A stretch of 64,000 nt of DNA from Paracoccus luteus (GCF_004522155.1 NZ_SDEA01000005.1:62001-126000), one strand, 5' to 3'; shown: positions 51,514 to 61,344, counted from the stretch's first letter. Notes: generated from the sequence alone by a model not told the origin. Made by a program: numbers and translations.

Positions 51514-52515
51514 CTAGAACTCGACCCGGATCGGCTGCACGAAGGACTGCCCCTTGCCGCCGGGCGGGGCCGGCATCTTTGGCAGGCGGGCGGCCTGCCG
51601 GGCCAGCGCGGCGTCGGCGCGGGCGTCGCCGGTCGAGCTGACCAGCCGGGCGGTGGCCGCGCCGTTCGGGCCGATGGTGACGGACACCTGCACCCGCGCC
51701 GCGCCGCCGCCCCCTGACAGGCGGGTGCGCGCCATGTGGCGCGAGATGCGCGCGCCCACCTGCGACTGCCAGCTTTGCATCTGTGCCCGGCTGGGCGCCT
51801 TTTGCCCGGCCGTGGCCGCGGCCTGCGACTGGCGGGTGCTGGCGGCCGCGCGCGGTTCGGCCGATCTGGCCTGCTGCCGCTCGGCCGGTTCTTTCCGCGG
51901 CTCACGCGCGGGCGTCCGCTCGCGCCGCGGCTTTTCGGGCTGCGCCTGCTTTACTTCCGGCTCGGGCGGGGGTTCACGCTGGGGCCGCGGGGCTGGCCTG
52001 CGCGAGGTGGTCAGGGGCTGCGTCTCGGGCGGGACCAGCGTGGCGAAGTCGCCGACCGGCGGCAGGGCGGCGAAATCCGGCACCGCGAAATCCGGCGGCG
52101 GCTCTGCGGGTTGGGGCAGCAGGTCTGCCAGATCCTGCACCGGGGGCAGGGTGGGCAGGGGCGGCAGCTCGGGTTCGGCTACCTCGGGCGGGCGCTCCTC
52201 GGCTGGCGGCTCGACCGGTTCCTCGACGGGGGCGGCCTCGGCCACCTCGGGCTCAGGCTCGGGCGGCGGGGCCTCGGCCGGCGCCTCGGCGGGTTGCGCG
52301 GCCTCGGCCGCCTCGCTGTCGGTTTCCGGGCTGGCCGCCTCGGGGGGCGTCGGCTCGGCCGACAACTCGATCATCACCGGCTCGGGCGGAAGGCTCCGGG
52401 GCGCGGCGGCCACGTTCACCAGCAGGAACTGCGCCGCCGCCACATGGGCCGCGCAGACCGCGAACGCGGCCGCGAACCAGATGGTCGAACGGCCCAGAAA
52501 GCCCGCCCGGCTCAT
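51514..52515 (-). CDS. tonB: TonB-family energy transducer
   Basis: The product is 333 aa. One N-terminal membrane helix (residues 10-32) is followed by a long Pro/Glu-rich stretch (about 45-140, with PPPEPEPEVAEA), a basic Arg/Pro segment (about 165-215) and a C-terminal TonB domain (about 240-333: MQSWQSQVGARISRHMARTR, VQVSVTIGPNGAATARLVSS, ending IRVEF). It passes proton-motive energy to the receptor encoded in the same operon. The start overlaps the exbD stop by 4 bp. It is the last gene of the operon. Confidence 0.9.
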   Translation of the reverse strand: MSRAGFLGRSTIWFAAAFAVCAAHVAAAQFLLVNVAAAPRSLPPEPVMIELSAEPTPPEAASPETDSEAAEAAQPAEAPAEAPPPEPEPEVAEAAPVEEPVEPPAEERPPEVAEPELPPLPTLPPVQDLADLLPQPAEPPPDFAVPDFAALPPVGDFATLVPPETQPLTTSRRPAPRPQREPPPEPEVKQAQPEKPRRERTPAREPRKEPAERQQARSAEPRAAASTRQSQAAATAGQKAPSRAQMQSWQSQVGARISRHMARTRLSGGGGAARVQVSVTIGPNGAATARLVSSTGDARADAALARQAARLPKMPAPPGGKGQSFVQPIRVEF

Positions 52516-52934
52516 GGTGCGCCACCGTCCAGCCCGACCAGCGCGATGCGGGTGAAGCCGGTATCACGGACCTGGTTCAAGACGCCGATCACGTCGCCAT
52601 AGCTGACGCTGCGGTCCGCGCGCAGATAGATCCGCGCCTCGCGGTCGCCCCCCGTCGCCGCGTCCAGCGCGGGGCCTAGGGCGTCGGGTGCCACCGGATC
52701 GGCGCCAAGCGCCAGCGTCAGGTCGGGCGAGACGGTCAGCCACACCGGCTCGTCCGGGCGGGGCGAGGCCGCGCCGGCCGCGACCGGCAGGTTGACCTGG
52801 ATGTCCACCGTCGCCAGCGGCGCCGCGACCATGAAGATGATCAGCAGCACCAGCATCACGTCGATGAACGGGGTGACGTTGATTTCGTGCTGTTCGTGCA
52901 GATCGTCGCCGTCGTGCAGGCCGCCCGCCATCAC
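52512..52934 (-). CDS. exbD: Biopolymer transport protein ExbD
   Basis: The product is 140 aa. [21 protein letters not shown] contains the single helix with the essential Asp25, followed by a periplasmic domain ([10 protein letters not shown] and the later [16 protein letters not shown]). It forms the proton channel with ExbB. Both ends overlap neighbours by 4 bp, so exbB-exbD-tonB is a tightly coupled unit. Confidence 0.93.
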   Translation of the reverse strand: MMAGGLHDGDDLHEQHEINVTPFIDVMLVLLIIFMVAAPLATVDIQVNLPVAAGAASPRPDEPVWLTVSPDLTLALGADPVAPDALGPALDAATGGDREARIYLRADRSVSYGDVIGVLNQVRDTGFTRIALVGLDGGAP

Positions 52935-53713
52935 ACCGCCCCCGCGGCTTGCCGGTCCAGGTCGCGGCTGACCAGCCGCTCGACCGCCGCCGCAGCGTCC
53001 GCCAGCTTCAGCCGATAGCCGGTGATCGCGCGGGCCAGGCCGTTGTAGATGACCACCGCCGGGATCGCGGCGACCAGCCCCAGCGCGGTCGCCAGCAGCG
53101 CCTCGGCGATGCCGGGGGCGACGACGGCCAGGTTGGTCGTCTGCGACTCGGAAATGCCGATAAAGCTGTTCATGATCCCCCAGACGGTGCCGAACAGTCC
53201 GACGAAGGGCGCGGTCGATCCGATGGTGGCAAGGATGCCCGTGCCCACCCCCGCCTGCCGCCCCGCCCGGCCCACGACCCCCGCAAGATGCGACGAGATG
53301 CGGGTTTTCAGCCCCTCGGGCGCGGCGGGCGCCGGCGCGGACCGGCGGCGTTCCGCATCGGCCAGGCGCAGCATGTGGCTGACCGGGTCGCGGCTGCGGC
53401 CCGACGCCGCGACCGCCGCGCCCAGCGTGGGCGCGGTGGCGACGCGGCGCGCGCTGCGCCCGGCCGCGCGGTCAGACAGCCAGATCTCGACCGCCTTGAC
53501 CAGCAGCACCGTCCAGGTGATGACCGATGCCGCGATCAGCCCCAGCATCACCCCTTTGACCACCACGTCGGCGGCCTGGAACATGCCAAGCGGCGACAGA
53601 TCGTGGGGCAGGGGACGGGCGATGTCCTGCGCCGAGGCGGCGGCGGCCGCAAGGACCAGCGGCAGGGACAGGGCGATGGGTCGGAATAGGGTCATTGTCT
53701 TCTGCATTTCCAT
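52931..53713 (-). CDS. exbB: Biopolymer transport protein ExbB
   Basis: The product is 260 aa. A signal-peptide-like first segment ([21 protein letters not shown]) is followed by three membrane helices of the MotA/TolQ/ExbB family: [20 protein letters not shown], then [25 protein letters not shown], and [20 protein letters not shown]. The cleavable or extra N-terminal segment is common in alphaproteobacterial ExbB. ATGs at 53713, 53707 and 53695 are all possible starts; none has a strong ribosome binding site. The upstream SIP gene ends 12 bp away. Confidence 0.92.
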   Translation of the reverse strand: MEMQKTMTLFRPIALSLPLVLAAAAASAQDIARPLPHDLSPLGMFQAADVVVKGVMLGLIAASVITWTVLLVKAVEIWLSDRAAGRSARRVATAPTLGAAVAASGRSRDPVSHMLRLADAERRRSAPAPAAPEGLKTRISSHLAGVVGRAGRQAGVGTGILATIGSTAPFVGLFGTVWGIMNSFIGISESQTTNLAVVAPGIAEALLATALGLVAAIPAVVIYNGLARAITGYRLKLADAAAAVERLVSRDLDRQAAGAV

Positions 53714-53725
53714 GTTCGTCAGGGT

Positions 53726-54742
53726 TCAGGCCGCGTTCCAGTAGGCGGCCAGATGGGCGCGGGTCTTGGGCACGCCAAGAGAGGTCAGGACCGCCTGCCG
53801 CAAGGGCTGCAGCCGCGATTTTTCAGTGGCAAGCCAGAACTGCCCCGCGTCGGGCGCCTCGGCCACCAGCAGGCGCGCCAGATCGTCCTCGCCCCGCGGG
53901 TGGTGGTGCAGGGTCAGGCCGGGGTGGTCGGGCAGCGGGTAATCCGCGCTGGCGCCCAGCAGGTGGCAGGCGATGCGCGCGCCGGGGCCTTGCGCCGCGA
54001 TGATCCGGGCCAGCGCCGGATAGGCCGTCTCGTCGCCCCCGATCAGCAGCCGGTCGTCCAGCGGGATGCCGCCGCCGCCCGGCCCGATCAGCCCGACGAC
54101 CGTGCCGGGGGCCGCCGCCTGGGCAAAGGCGCAGACGCGCCCGCCCTCGTGGACGAAGACGTCGGTTTCCAGCCAGCCCGCCGCGAGGTCGATGGCGCGG
54201 ATCGTATAGGCGGGGCGGTGCAGGGGCTGCGGCCAGATCGTCTGGCCCGTGCCCGACAGCCGCGGCCATTCGGTCGCGCCGTCGCCCGACGGCAGCACCA
54301 TGCGGAAATGGATCATGTCGCGGGCCAGCCGGTCCAGCCCGTCGCCCTGCACCCGCATCCGCACGAACTGCGCACTGACGCGTTCGACCGACGCCACGCG
54401 CCCCAGGCTGAAGTTCGGCGGCAGCGCACCCGCCTGCGCGGGCCCGGTCCAGCGCAGGCCGACCGCGTCGGGCGCATGGTCGGCCAGATGGGCGGCCGCG
54501 GCCTCTTGCAGGGTGAACAGCCAGTCGGCGCTGTGGGCCCGGGCGTAAAGCGTCGTCGCCGCGCCGCGCTGGCGGGCGCCGAACTCGCCCTCGCCCACGG
54601 TGACCCAGGTGGACCGGCCGTGACCGGACCGCAGCGTCAGGCCGTGATCGTCCGCCAGATGGCGGAACAGCGCGTCGAGGCCGGCGAAATCGACGGCGAT
54701 CTCGGCCTCGGCCTGAAAGGGGGGCAGGGGATCGGTCCTCAT
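53726..54742 (-). CDS. Siderophore-interacting protein with N-terminal DUF2218 domain
   Basis: The product is 338 aa. Residues 1-100 resemble DUF2218 ([40 protein letters not shown]). Residues about 108-338 form a SIP flavin reductase: [19 protein letters not shown], the FAD-binding [20 protein letters not shown] and [17 protein letters not shown]. It should reduce ferric siderophore in the cytoplasm to release iron. Start 54742 overlaps the MFS gene stop by 4 bp. An open frame reads on through the MFS gene but is out of its phase. Confidence 0.87.
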   Translation of the reverse strand: MRTDPLPPFQAEAEIAVDFAGLDALFRHLADDHGLTLRSGHGRSTWVTVGEGEFGARQRGAATTLYARAHSADWLFTLQEAAAAHLADHAPDAVGLRWTGPAQAGALPPNFSLGRVASVERVSAQFVRMRVQGDGLDRLARDMIHFRMVLPSGDGATEWPRLSGTGQTIWPQPLHRPAYTIRAIDLAAGWLETDVFVHEGGRVCAFAQAAAPGTVVGLIGPGGGGIPLDDRLLIGGDETAYPALARIIAAQGPGARIACHLLGASADYPLPDHPGLTLHHHPRGEDDLARLLVAEAPDAGQFWLATEKSRLQPLRQAVLTSLGVPKTRAHLAAYWNAA

Positions 54743-55947
54743 GCGGCGGCCCTGTCGGGTTGGCGGCTGGCGGGCAGGGTGACGGCCATGACCGCGGCAA
54801 GCCCCGCGCACAGGACGAACAGCGCGCCAAAGCCCGCGTGTTCGGCGACCAGCCCCGCGGCGACGCCCAGGACCATGCTGATGGCGGCGTCCAGGCACTG
54901 GAACAGCGTGAAATCCACGCCGCCCTGCGCCGGGTCGGCCCATGCCATGATCTGCGCGAAAAGCGCGGTAAAGCCGATGGACAGCACGAACGATCCGGCG
55001 GCCAGCGCGGTGGCCACGCTGACGGACAAGGGCAGCGCGATCCCCAGCACGGGCAGCGCCAGCAACGTCATGGCGACCGCCTGCAGCGCCAGCGCCGCGC
55101 GCAGCGCCGGGCCGGTCCCCATCGCGCGGACCATCCAGCCGCCTACGACCGCGCCCGCGACCCCCAGCGTCAGGCTGGACAGCCCGCCCAGCAGGCCCAC
55201 GCGCGCCAGCGGCACGCCCAGGTCGATCAGATAGGGGGCCAGCATCCCCATCGCGGCCTTTTGCGCGACGACAAAGCCTGCGGTCAGCAGCAGGCCGTGC
55301 CGGATCTCGGGGCGCGCGAGCGCCGCGCGCAGGCTGGGGCGCGGCGCGCTGGCGGGCACGGGCGCGTCGTCGCGCGCGACAGCGGCAAAGCCTGCAAGCA
55401 GCAGGGCGACCAGCGCGGCCATGACCAGCGTCGCGGCCGTCCAGCCCCAGCTTGCGACCAGCACGACGAACAGCCCCCCGCCGATGGCGGCGCCCGCATA
55501 GGCCCCGCCGACCTGTGCCGCGTTGCCCCAGCCCAGCCGCCGCGCCGCCAGCGCGCGCACGGCATGGCCGTCGACCGCGATGTCCACCGTCGCGGTGGCG
55601 ATCGCGACCACCATCAGCAGCGCCAGCACCGGCAGCAGCGGGACCAGCCCGGTCAGCGCGACCCCGGCAAGCCCCGCGACCGCCACCGCCCCGCCCATCA
55701 GGACGATCCGGCCCGTCCGCACGCGGCCGCCGGGGGGCAGGCGGCGCGCCTCGACCCGGGGCGACCACAGGAACTTCAGCGCCCAGGGCGCGATCAGCAG
55801 CGACAGCAGGCCGATCCGGTCCAGTGGCAGGCCGCTGTCGCGCAGCACCGCCGGCAGGCCGCCCCAGGTCAGGCCGCCAATGACGCTTTGCGCCGCATAG
55901 GCCGCCCAGAACCCCGCCAGCAGGGGCAGTTGCCGGTCCGCGCCCAT
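54739..55947 (-). CDS. MFS transporter, RhtX/FptX-like siderophore importer
   Basis: The product is 402 aa with 12 predicted membrane segments. [20 protein letters not shown] (between helices 2 and 3) is typical of the AmpG/RhtX-like MFS branch, and [16 protein letters not shown] and [19 protein letters not shown] carry conserved polar positions. Its location between a TonB-dependent receptor and a siderophore-reductase gene points to ferric-siderophore import across the inner membrane, replacing a periplasmic-binding ABC system. Export is the alternative. It starts 2 bp after the receptor stop. Confidence 0.82.
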   Translation of the reverse strand: MGADRQLPLLAGFWAAYAAQSVIGGLTWGGLPAVLRDSGLPLDRIGLLSLLIAPWALKFLWSPRVEARRLPPGGRVRTGRIVLMGGAVAVAGLAGVALTGLVPLLPVLALLMVVAIATATVDIAVDGHAVRALAARRLGWGNAAQVGGAYAGAAIGGGLFVVLVASWGWTAATLVMAALVALLLAGFAAVARDDAPVPASAPRPSLRAALARPEIRHGLLLTAGFVVAQKAAMGMLAPYLIDLGVPLARVGLLGGLSSLTLGVAGAVVGGWMVRAMGTGPALRAALALQAVAMTLLALPVLGIALPLSVSVATALAAGSFVLSIGFTALFAQIMAWADPAQGGVDFTLFQCLDAAISMVLGVAAGLVAEHAGFGALFVLCAGLAAVMAVTLPASRQPDRAAA

Positions 55948-55949
55948 CG

Positions 55950-58001
55950 TCAGAACCGCCGCCGCAGGCTGGCGGTCCAGACCCGGCCCTCGTCACGATA
56001 GCAATAGCCGGCAGTGCAGATGTCTTCCTGCCGGTCGAAGGCGTTCTTGACGTTCATCTGCATCTGCACGCCGGGCGCCTGCGGCACGTCATAGCTGACC
56101 TGCAGATCGACGAAGGTGCGGGCATCGTTCGTCAGCGTGTTCCGGTCGTCGCCATAGCTTTCCCCGACATGGCGGATGCCCGCGCCCAGCCCCAGCCCGG
56201 CAAGGCTGCCCTGACGGATGTCGTATTTCCCCCACAGCGACAGGATGTCGTTGGGGGTGCCCGACAGCTCGTGCCCGACGGTGCCGGCGGCGCCTTCCTC
56301 GATCTTCAGGCGCTGGTGGGTCCAGCTGGCGATCATGCCCAGGCCGTTGTCCCAGTTGGCCATCGCCTCAAGTTCGACCCCGCGGCTGTTCAGGTCCAGC
56401 TGGCGCTGCCGGTTGCGGCCCGAGCTTGCGTCCAGCACCACGCCGTCGCGCTGGTCGATGTCGAACACCGACGCGGTCAGCAGCAGGTTTCCGCCCTCGG
56501 GGGCGTATTTCAGCCCCACCTCGCGCTGGGTGGCGCGGGTCGGGCGGGCGGGGCGGCCGATGTCGCTGGTGACGTCGTCATAGACCAGGCCCAGGTTCGG
56601 CGCGAACGACGTCGAGACATTGGCATAGGCGACCAGCCCGCTGTCCCAGCGATAGCTGACGCCCAGCCGGCCGGAACGGCCGCTGTCCTCCGTCGCCTCG
56701 ACGCTGCCGTCGGCGGCGGTCGAATCGGTGTCCACCTTGTCGAACCGCAGGCTGGCAAAGGCGTTCCAGTTCCCGAACGACATCTGGTCGTGCAGATAGA
56801 TGCCCGCCTGCGTCGTTTCCTGCGCGTCCGAAAAGGGCACGTCCCCCGCCGCCGTATCCGCCGCCGAGACATAGCCGATCAGGCTGTGCGCCCGATACTC
56901 GGCGCGGGTCAGGTCGATGCCGGCCAGCAGCTCGTGATCGACCGGGCCGGTCGCGCCGTTCCATTGCAGCGCGGTGTCCGCCGTCGCGCTGTCGACCTTT
57001 TCCAGGTAATGGCCCCAGTATCGCGCCAGCCCCGCGCCGGCCGGGTAATGGCCGCTGTATTCCAGATCCACGTCCACCTGGCTGACGCGCGCGCTGTGGC
57101 GCAGGGTCAGGCTGCCCGACAGGCGATGCTCGACCTCATACCCCAGACGCCACTGGTCCTGGCGGAAGTCGTTGTATTCGGGGTCGCCCTCGTAAAGATC
57201 CGAGACGACGCCGTAGGCGGGGTTATAGAACGCGGCCGTCCCGCCGGTCACCGACCGCGACCATTCGGCCAGCAGGGTGACGCGCGTCGTGCCGTCGTCG
57301 AACCGCAGCGCCGGGGCAAGATAGGTCTTGTCGTCGTCATAGCCGGGCAGATCGGTCCCGGATTTCCGCACCAGCCCCGTCAGGCGATAGCTGAGCCGGT
57401 CGTCCCTTAGCGGGCCGGACCAGTCGGCGGCGATCTGGGCGCGGTCGTTGGCCCCGGTCGTCGCCTCGATCTCGCGGAAGGGCTGGTCCTTGGGGCGCTT
57501 GGTCACGATGTTGACGATGCCGCCCGGCCCGCTGACGCCATACAGCGACGACGCCGGGCCTTTCAGGATGGCGATGCCCTCGGTGCCGTAAGGCTCGGTC
57601 TTCCAGATCGCGGTGGGGGCATTATAGACGCGCAGCCCGTCGCGAAAGACGCCGTTATAGAACGCCGGGAAGCCGCGCAGCGTAAAGGCGTCAAAGCGCG
57701 TGTCATAGCCATAGTTGTTGGGGTTGGCGCTGGCGGTATAGCCCAGCGTCTCGTTCAGGGTGCGGGGGCGCTGATCCTCGATCTGGTCCTGGGTGACGAT
57801 GCTGATCGCCTGCGGGATCTCGGCCACCGGCGTGTCCAGCCGCGTCGCCTGGCGCGAGATCGTGGCGACATAGCCCGACTGGGTCAGCGTCTCGTCGCTT
57901 TCCGCCTCAAGCGTGATTTCGGGCAGCACATGGGGTCTGTCCTGCGCGGCGGCGGGCAGGGCGGCGCTGGCAAGCAGCAGGGCGGTCAGGTCAAGGCGCA
58001 T
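55950..58001 (-). CDS. TonB-dependent siderophore receptor
   Basis: The product is 683 aa. A signal peptide ([20 protein letters not shown]) precedes a TonB-box-like region ([14 protein letters not shown]). The plug spans about 45-160 ([59 protein letters not shown]). A 22-strand barrel ends in Phe ([11 protein letters not shown]). [12 protein letters not shown] loop with two Cys lies near the C-terminus, as in FhuA/FoxA-type receptors, suggesting hydroxamate ligands. It heads the operon receptor-MFS-SIP-exbB-exbD-tonB. Start 58001 fits the signal peptide. Confidence 0.92.
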   Translation of the reverse strand: MRLDLTALLLASAALPAAAQDRPHVLPEITLEAESDETLTQSGYVATISRQATRLDTPVAEIPQAISIVTQDQIEDQRPRTLNETLGYTASANPNNYGYDTRFDAFTLRGFPAFYNGVFRDGLRVYNAPTAIWKTEPYGTEGIAILKGPASSLYGVSGPGGIVNIVTKRPKDQPFREIEATTGANDRAQIAADWSGPLRDDRLSYRLTGLVRKSGTDLPGYDDDKTYLAPALRFDDGTTRVTLLAEWSRSVTGGTAAFYNPAYGVVSDLYEGDPEYNDFRQDQWRLGYEVEHRLSGSLTLRHSARVSQVDVDLEYSGHYPAGAGLARYWGHYLEKVDSATADTALQWNGATGPVDHELLAGIDLTRAEYRAHSLIGYVSAADTAAGDVPFSDAQETTQAGIYLHDQMSFGNWNAFASLRFDKVDTDSTAADGSVEATEDSGRSGRLGVSYRWDSGLVAYANVSTSFAPNLGLVYDDVTSDIGRPARPTRATQREVGLKYAPEGGNLLLTASVFDIDQRDGVVLDASSGRNRQRQLDLNSRGVELEAMANWDNGLGMIASWTHQRLKIEEGAAGTVGHELSGTPNDILSLWGKYDIRQGSLAGLGLGAGIRHVGESYGDDRNTLTNDARTFVDLQVSYDVPQAPGVQMQMNVKNAFDRQEDICTAGYCYRDEGRVWTASLRRRF

Positions 58002-58192
58002 GGGGAGTCCGGCGCTGAAGGGCTGCGATGACGCGGACCGGATCACCCGCCGCCCGGCCCAGGCCCGGCGCGCGGCCGGTCCGCGCCCGCAAGGGGGCGG
58101 CACCGGATGGCATCAGCGGGGCACGGGCCATGTGGCGTCCTGGGGCGAGCGGTCATGCGGAACGCTGGCTTAAGGCTGGCGCGGTGAGGAAC

Positions 58193-58221
58193 CGGATAAA
58201 ACGCCATACTAGTTCTGTCAA
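58193..58221 (-). promoter_or_regulatory. Probable promoter of the siderophore operon
   Basis: On the minus strand TTGACA (58221-58216) and TATCCG (58198-58193) are 17 bp apart, a perfect -35 with a fair -10, and lie about 190 bp upstream of the receptor start. An iron-dependent operator is expected, but I could not identify one with confidence. Together with the stress-type promoter on the other strand it accounts for the 340-bp gap 58002-58341. Confidence 0.55.
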
Positions 58222-58275
58222 CAATGCAGCGGCGGCATGTCCGCCCTGAACTTCGGCTAATGTTTCCCGCGTGCT

Positions 58276-58300
58276 GGAACAATCGGCGCGGCTGGCCGTT
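58276..58300 (+). promoter_or_regulatory. EcfG-type general stress promoter
   Basis: GGAAC (58276-58280), a 16-bp spacer and CGTT (58297-58300) match the GGAAC-N16/17-CGTT consensus of the alphaproteobacterial general stress sigma factor EcfG. It lies 41 bp before the DUF883 gene start, giving a short leader with AAAGGA as the ribosome binding site. Confidence 0.6.
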
Positions 58301-58341
58301 CTGACCCCATAACAGAAGCTTGCTGTCGAAAGGATGGGCAC

Positions 58342-58746
58342 ATGGCCACCGACTATTCCACCAACGACCTGAAGAAAGACGTGAACGACGCAGCCAACGA
58401 CGCCAAGGACACCGCGCAGTCGATGGCAAAGGACGCCAAGCAGGCGGCCAGCGACACCGTCGACAAGATCAAGCATTCGGCGTCCGACATCGCCGCGACC
58501 GCCCGCGAACGCGGCGAGGAGTTCGTGGCGACCGCCAAGGAGAAGGGCGCCGAATACGCCGACCGTGCCCGCAGCGAGGCCGACCGCCTGTATCGCGAGG
58601 GCGAGCGCCGCGCCGGCGAGATGGCGGCGCACGCCAGCGACTATTACGACGAGATGTCGGACATGGTGCGGCGCAAGCCCGCGCAGGCGCTGGGGATCGC
58701 CGCCGGTGTCGGCTTTCTTGTCGGCCTGATCCTCGCGCGTCGCTGA
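58342..58746 (+). CDS. DUF883 (ElaB/YqjD-like) membrane-anchored stress protein
   Basis: The product is 134 aa. Residues 1-105 are a highly charged amphipathic helix rich in Asp/Lys/Ala (LKKDVNDAANDAKDTAQSMA and similar), probably a coiled coil. The C-terminus RRKPAQALGIAAGVGFLVGLILARR is the single membrane anchor of the ElaB/YqjD/YgaM family. E. coli homologues bind ribosomes at the membrane in stationary phase. It is followed 4 bp later by the holin-X-like gene. An EcfG-type promoter lies upstream. Confidence 0.83.
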   Translation: MATDYSTNDLKKDVNDAANDAKDTAQSMAKDAKQAASDTVDKIKHSASDIAATARERGEEFVATAKEKGAEYADRARSEADRLYREGERRAGEMAAHASDYYDEMSDMVRRKPAQALGIAAGVGFLVGLILARR

Positions 58747-58750
58747 TCCC

Positions 58751-59431
58751 ATGTTCGACTATGCGCGCAACATGCAGCTCGCGCTAGGCGACGTGGCGCG
58801 GCGGACGGCCATGCAGGCCGCCGCCGGCGTCGTGATCGCCATCGGCGCAGGGTTCCTGATCGCCGCGCTGTGGACCTTCCTGGCGGACACCCTCGACTGG
58901 GGTCCGCTGGGGGCGTCACTGGCCGTCGGCCTGCTGTTCGTCATCGCCGGGGTCGTCGTCATCATGATGGCGAAAAAGGTCAAGCACCCGATCCCGTCCA
59001 CGGACGAGCTGCGCGCCGAGGTCGAGACGCGGGTCAGCCTGGCCACCGACGCGGCGCTGGAAAAGGCCCGGATCAAGGCGACCGAGGTCGTGGATACGGT
59101 GGAAAACAAGGTCCACGGCCTTGTCGATACCGTGTCCTACAAGGCCAGCCAGTTCGCCGGGGAAGCCGAGGCCAAGGTGCAGGGCCTGACCCGCAACGCG
59201 GCCGATCATGCCGCCCGCAGCGTCGGGCTGACCCCCGAGGTGGTGGCGCAGGCCAGGCAGACGGTCGAGAAGGTCAAGCACTCGAACGCGGCCACGATCC
59301 CGCCGCTGCTGGGCGCCTTTGCCGTCGGTATCGCGCTGGCGTCCCGCATCCGGTCCTGGCGGGACGACGACGACGAGGACGACCAGTGGTCCTACAGCGA
59401 CGATCACCTGGATCGCGACGATCTCTACTGA
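58751..59431 (+). CDS. Phage-holin-family (holin superfamily III-like) membrane protein
   Basis: The product is 226 aa. Two membrane helices (about 22-45 and 53-72: GASLAVGLLFVIAGVVVIMMA) match the YqjE/holin-X pattern that usually accompanies ElaB-like genes. A long helical, charged region follows (about 85-180), then a third hydrophobic segment (LLGAFAVGIALASRI) and a strongly acidic tail (DDDDEDD). Despite the family name no phage genes are near, so an envelope-stress role is more likely. Function is unknown. Confidence 0.78.
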   Translation: MFDYARNMQLALGDVARRTAMQAAAGVVIAIGAGFLIAALWTFLADTLDWGPLGASLAVGLLFVIAGVVVIMMAKKVKHPIPSTDELRAEVETRVSLATDAALEKARIKATEVVDTVENKVHGLVDTVSYKASQFAGEAEAKVQGLTRNAADHAARSVGLTPEVVAQARQTVEKVKHSNAATIPPLLGAFAVGIALASRIRSWRDDDDEDDQWSYSDDHLDRDDLY

Positions 59432-59436
59432 CATGC

Positions 59437-59463
59437 AAAAGGGCCGCGAAAGCGGCCCTTTTT
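59437..59463 (+). terminator. Rho-independent terminator after the stress pair
   Basis: AAAAGGGCCGC / GCGGCCCTTTTT with a GAAA loop (stem 59441-59447 with 59452-59458) is flanked by A4 and T5, so it can also end the convergent grxD transcript. Confidence 0.88.
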
Positions 59464-59485
59464 CAACGCGGTCCCCTGCCGGGGT

Positions 59486-59845
59486 TCAGGCGTTGGCTTC
59501 GCGGATCTTGTCGGCGGCTTCCTTGTCGAAGGTCACACCGGCGCGGTCCAGCAGCTGGTCCAGTTCGCCCGACAGGGTCATTTCGGTCACGATGTCGCAC
59601 CCGCCCACGAACTCGCCCTTGACGTAAAGCTGCGGCACCGTCGGCCAGTCCGAGAAATCCTTGATGCCCTGCCGCATCTCGTCGCTGGACAGCACGTTCA
59701 CGTCCCGGAAGGCGATGCCCATATAGTTCAGCACCCCGGCGACGCGGCTGGAGAACCCGCATTGCGGCACGTCGCGCGTGCCCTTCATGAACAACACGAC
59801 GTCGTTGGCGTCGATGGTTTCCTGAATCTGGTCGCGTATCGTCAT
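59486..59845 (-). CDS. grxD: Monothiol glutaredoxin Grx4
   Basis: The product is 119 aa. [20 protein letters not shown] contains the CGFS active site (Cys29), followed by [20 protein letters not shown], the glutathione-binding part. CGFS glutaredoxins carry and deliver [2Fe-2S] clusters, often as a complex with BolA. The bolA-family gene lies 44 bp upstream on the same strand, which supports that partnership. The frame is open far upstream, but homology begins at ATG 59845. Confidence 0.94.
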   Translation of the reverse strand: MTIRDQIQETIDANDVVLFMKGTRDVPQCGFSSRVAGVLNYMGIAFRDVNVLSSDEMRQGIKDFSDWPTVPQLYVKGEFVGGCDIVTEMTLSGELDQLLDRAGVTFDKEAADKIREANA

Positions 59846-59889
59846 CTGGTTATCCTCGCGTGGCATCCTGCGGCCAAAGAGAGTTGCGC

Positions 59890-60132
59890 TCAGTCGGGGG
59901 CCTTGGTGGTCAGGGCCAGCGCGTGCAGCGCCCCGGCGGGGCCGTCCATCCGGCCCTGCAGCGCGGCATAGACGGCGCGCTGCTGCTGGACGCGGTTCTG
60001 CCCGCGAAAGCTTTCGTCCACGACTTCGGCTGCAAAGTGGTTCCCGTCGCCGGCCAAGTCGGTGATGGTGATCCCGGCATCCGGAAAGGCCGAGCGGATC
60101 AATGCCTCGATCTCGTGGGCTTCCATCGCCAT
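59890..60132 (-). CDS. BolA-family protein
   Basis: The product is 80 aa. [39 protein letters not shown] and [21 protein letters not shown] match the BolA/IbaG fold, with the conserved His of GNHF that can bind an iron-sulfur cluster with Grx4. GGAG about 8 nt before ATG 60132 is the ribosome binding site. It lies just upstream of grxD, forming a BolA-Grx4 unit. It resembles IbaG/BolA2 more than E. coli BolA in length. Confidence 0.9.
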   Translation of the reverse strand: MAMEAHEIEALIRSAFPDAGITITDLAGDGNHFAAEVVDESFRGQNRVQQQRAVYAALQGRMDGPAGALHALALTTKAPD

Positions 60133-60358
60133 GTCCGGTCTCCTCGTTGCGTGGGCATGATGTAGGCTGCGCGCCGCGGGGCTGCAAGGGTGGGGGTGCG
60201 AAGGCGACGCGGCAAGGGCGGGGGTGGTGGCGCATGGGGAGGGCTTCCAAGGGCGGGGCTGGAAGGGCGGACTGCAGGGGCGGGCGCGGGGCCGCATGCG
60301 CTTGACGTCACGGCCCCGACCGGCCAGCGTCACGCGCCGCCGCCCCGGGGAATGTCCG

Positions 60359-61249
60359 ATGACCACGACCACGACCACGACCCACGACCCACGCCGCGCC
60401 ACCCTGACCGGATGCGGCGCGGTGGCGCTGTGGTCGCTCTTGGCGCTGACGACGGTGCTGACCGCGCCCGTGCCGCCGTTCCTGTTGTCGGCGCTGGGCT
60501 TTGCCGTCGGCGGCGGCCTGCTGCTGGCGGTGGCGGCATGGCGGGGCCGGCTGGGCGTGCTGCGCGCCGTGCCGTTTCGCAGCTATGCCTTTGGCACGCT
60601 GGGGCTGTTCGGCTATCATGCGTTGTATTTCACCGCGCTGCGGCTGGCCCCGCCCGCGCAGGCCGGACTGATCGCCTATCTGTGGCCGCTGCTGATCGTG
60701 CTGCTGTCGGGGCTGCTGCCGGGGGAACGCCTGAGCGGCCGCCACGTCGCGGGCGCGGTCATGGCATTCGCCGGCGCCGCCGCCATCGTGCTTGCGCGGG
60801 GGGGCGGCGCCGACGCCGCGCCCGCGCCGCTGACCGGATACGCGCTGGCCGCATCCTGCGCGCTGGTCTGGGCGGTCTATTCCCTCGGCTCGCGCCGGAT
60901 GGCGGGCGTCCCGACCGAGGCGGTCGCCGTCAACTGCCTGGCCACCGCCGCGCTGTCGGCGGCCCTGCATCCGCTGGTCGAGCCGACTCTGTGGCCCGTC
61001 GGTGCGGCGGGCTGGCTGGCCGTGCTGGCGCTGGGGCTTGGCCCGGTCGGCGCGGCCTTCGCCCTGTGGGACGTGGGCGTCAAGCGCGGCAACATCCAGC
61101 TGCTGGGAACCGCCGCCTATGCCGCGCCGGTGCTGTCCACGCTGGCCCTGATCGCGGCGGGCTTGGCCAGCGGCGGCGCCGCCCTGATCCTGGCCGCGGT
61201 GCTGATCGCCGGCGGCGCGCTGGTCGCGGCGTCGGGCGGGCGGGGCTGA
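60359..61249 (+). CDS. DMT-family transporter, YddG-like aromatic amino acid exporter
   Basis: The product is 296 aa with ten predicted membrane helices in two EamA repeats. GCGAVALWSLLALTTVLTA and YHALYFTALRLAPPAQAGLI, then SRRMAGVPTEAVAVNCLA and FALWDVGVKRGNIQLLGTAAY resemble YddG. GGGGA 9 nt upstream supports ATG 60359; the frame is open further back through a Gly/Arg-rich chance region. The 226-bp spacer to bolA shows only G-rich runs. Substrate is inferred. Confidence 0.83.
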   Translation: MTTTTTTTHDPRRATLTGCGAVALWSLLALTTVLTAPVPPFLLSALGFAVGGGLLLAVAAWRGRLGVLRAVPFRSYAFGTLGLFGYHALYFTALRLAPPAQAGLIAYLWPLLIVLLSGLLPGERLSGRHVAGAVMAFAGAAAIVLARGGGADAAPAPLTGYALAASCALVWAVYSLGSRRMAGVPTEAVAVNCLATAALSAALHPLVEPTLWPVGAAGWLAVLALGLGPVGAAFALWDVGVKRGNIQLLGTAAYAAPVLSTLALIAAGLASGGAALILAAVLIAGGALVAASGGRG

Positions 61250-61344
61250 CGGTCAGGCGGGTGCAGGGTGCGGGCCGTGCGTCCGCTGCGGGCACATGAC
61301 GATCCTTGGTCCGCATCCGCCAGCAACGCCCCCACCCACCAACG

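Noticed and set aside
53726..55996. A single 756-codon fusion of the siderophore reductase with an upstream Arg/Gly-rich domain.
   Set aside because: The upstream part is the MFS gene read out of frame; the correct reductase start overlaps the MFS stop by 4 bp.
58751..59431. Second phage lysis holin.
   Set aside because: The family name holin III is misleading. The gene pairs with an ElaB-like protein, has no endolysin nearby and has a stress-type promoter.
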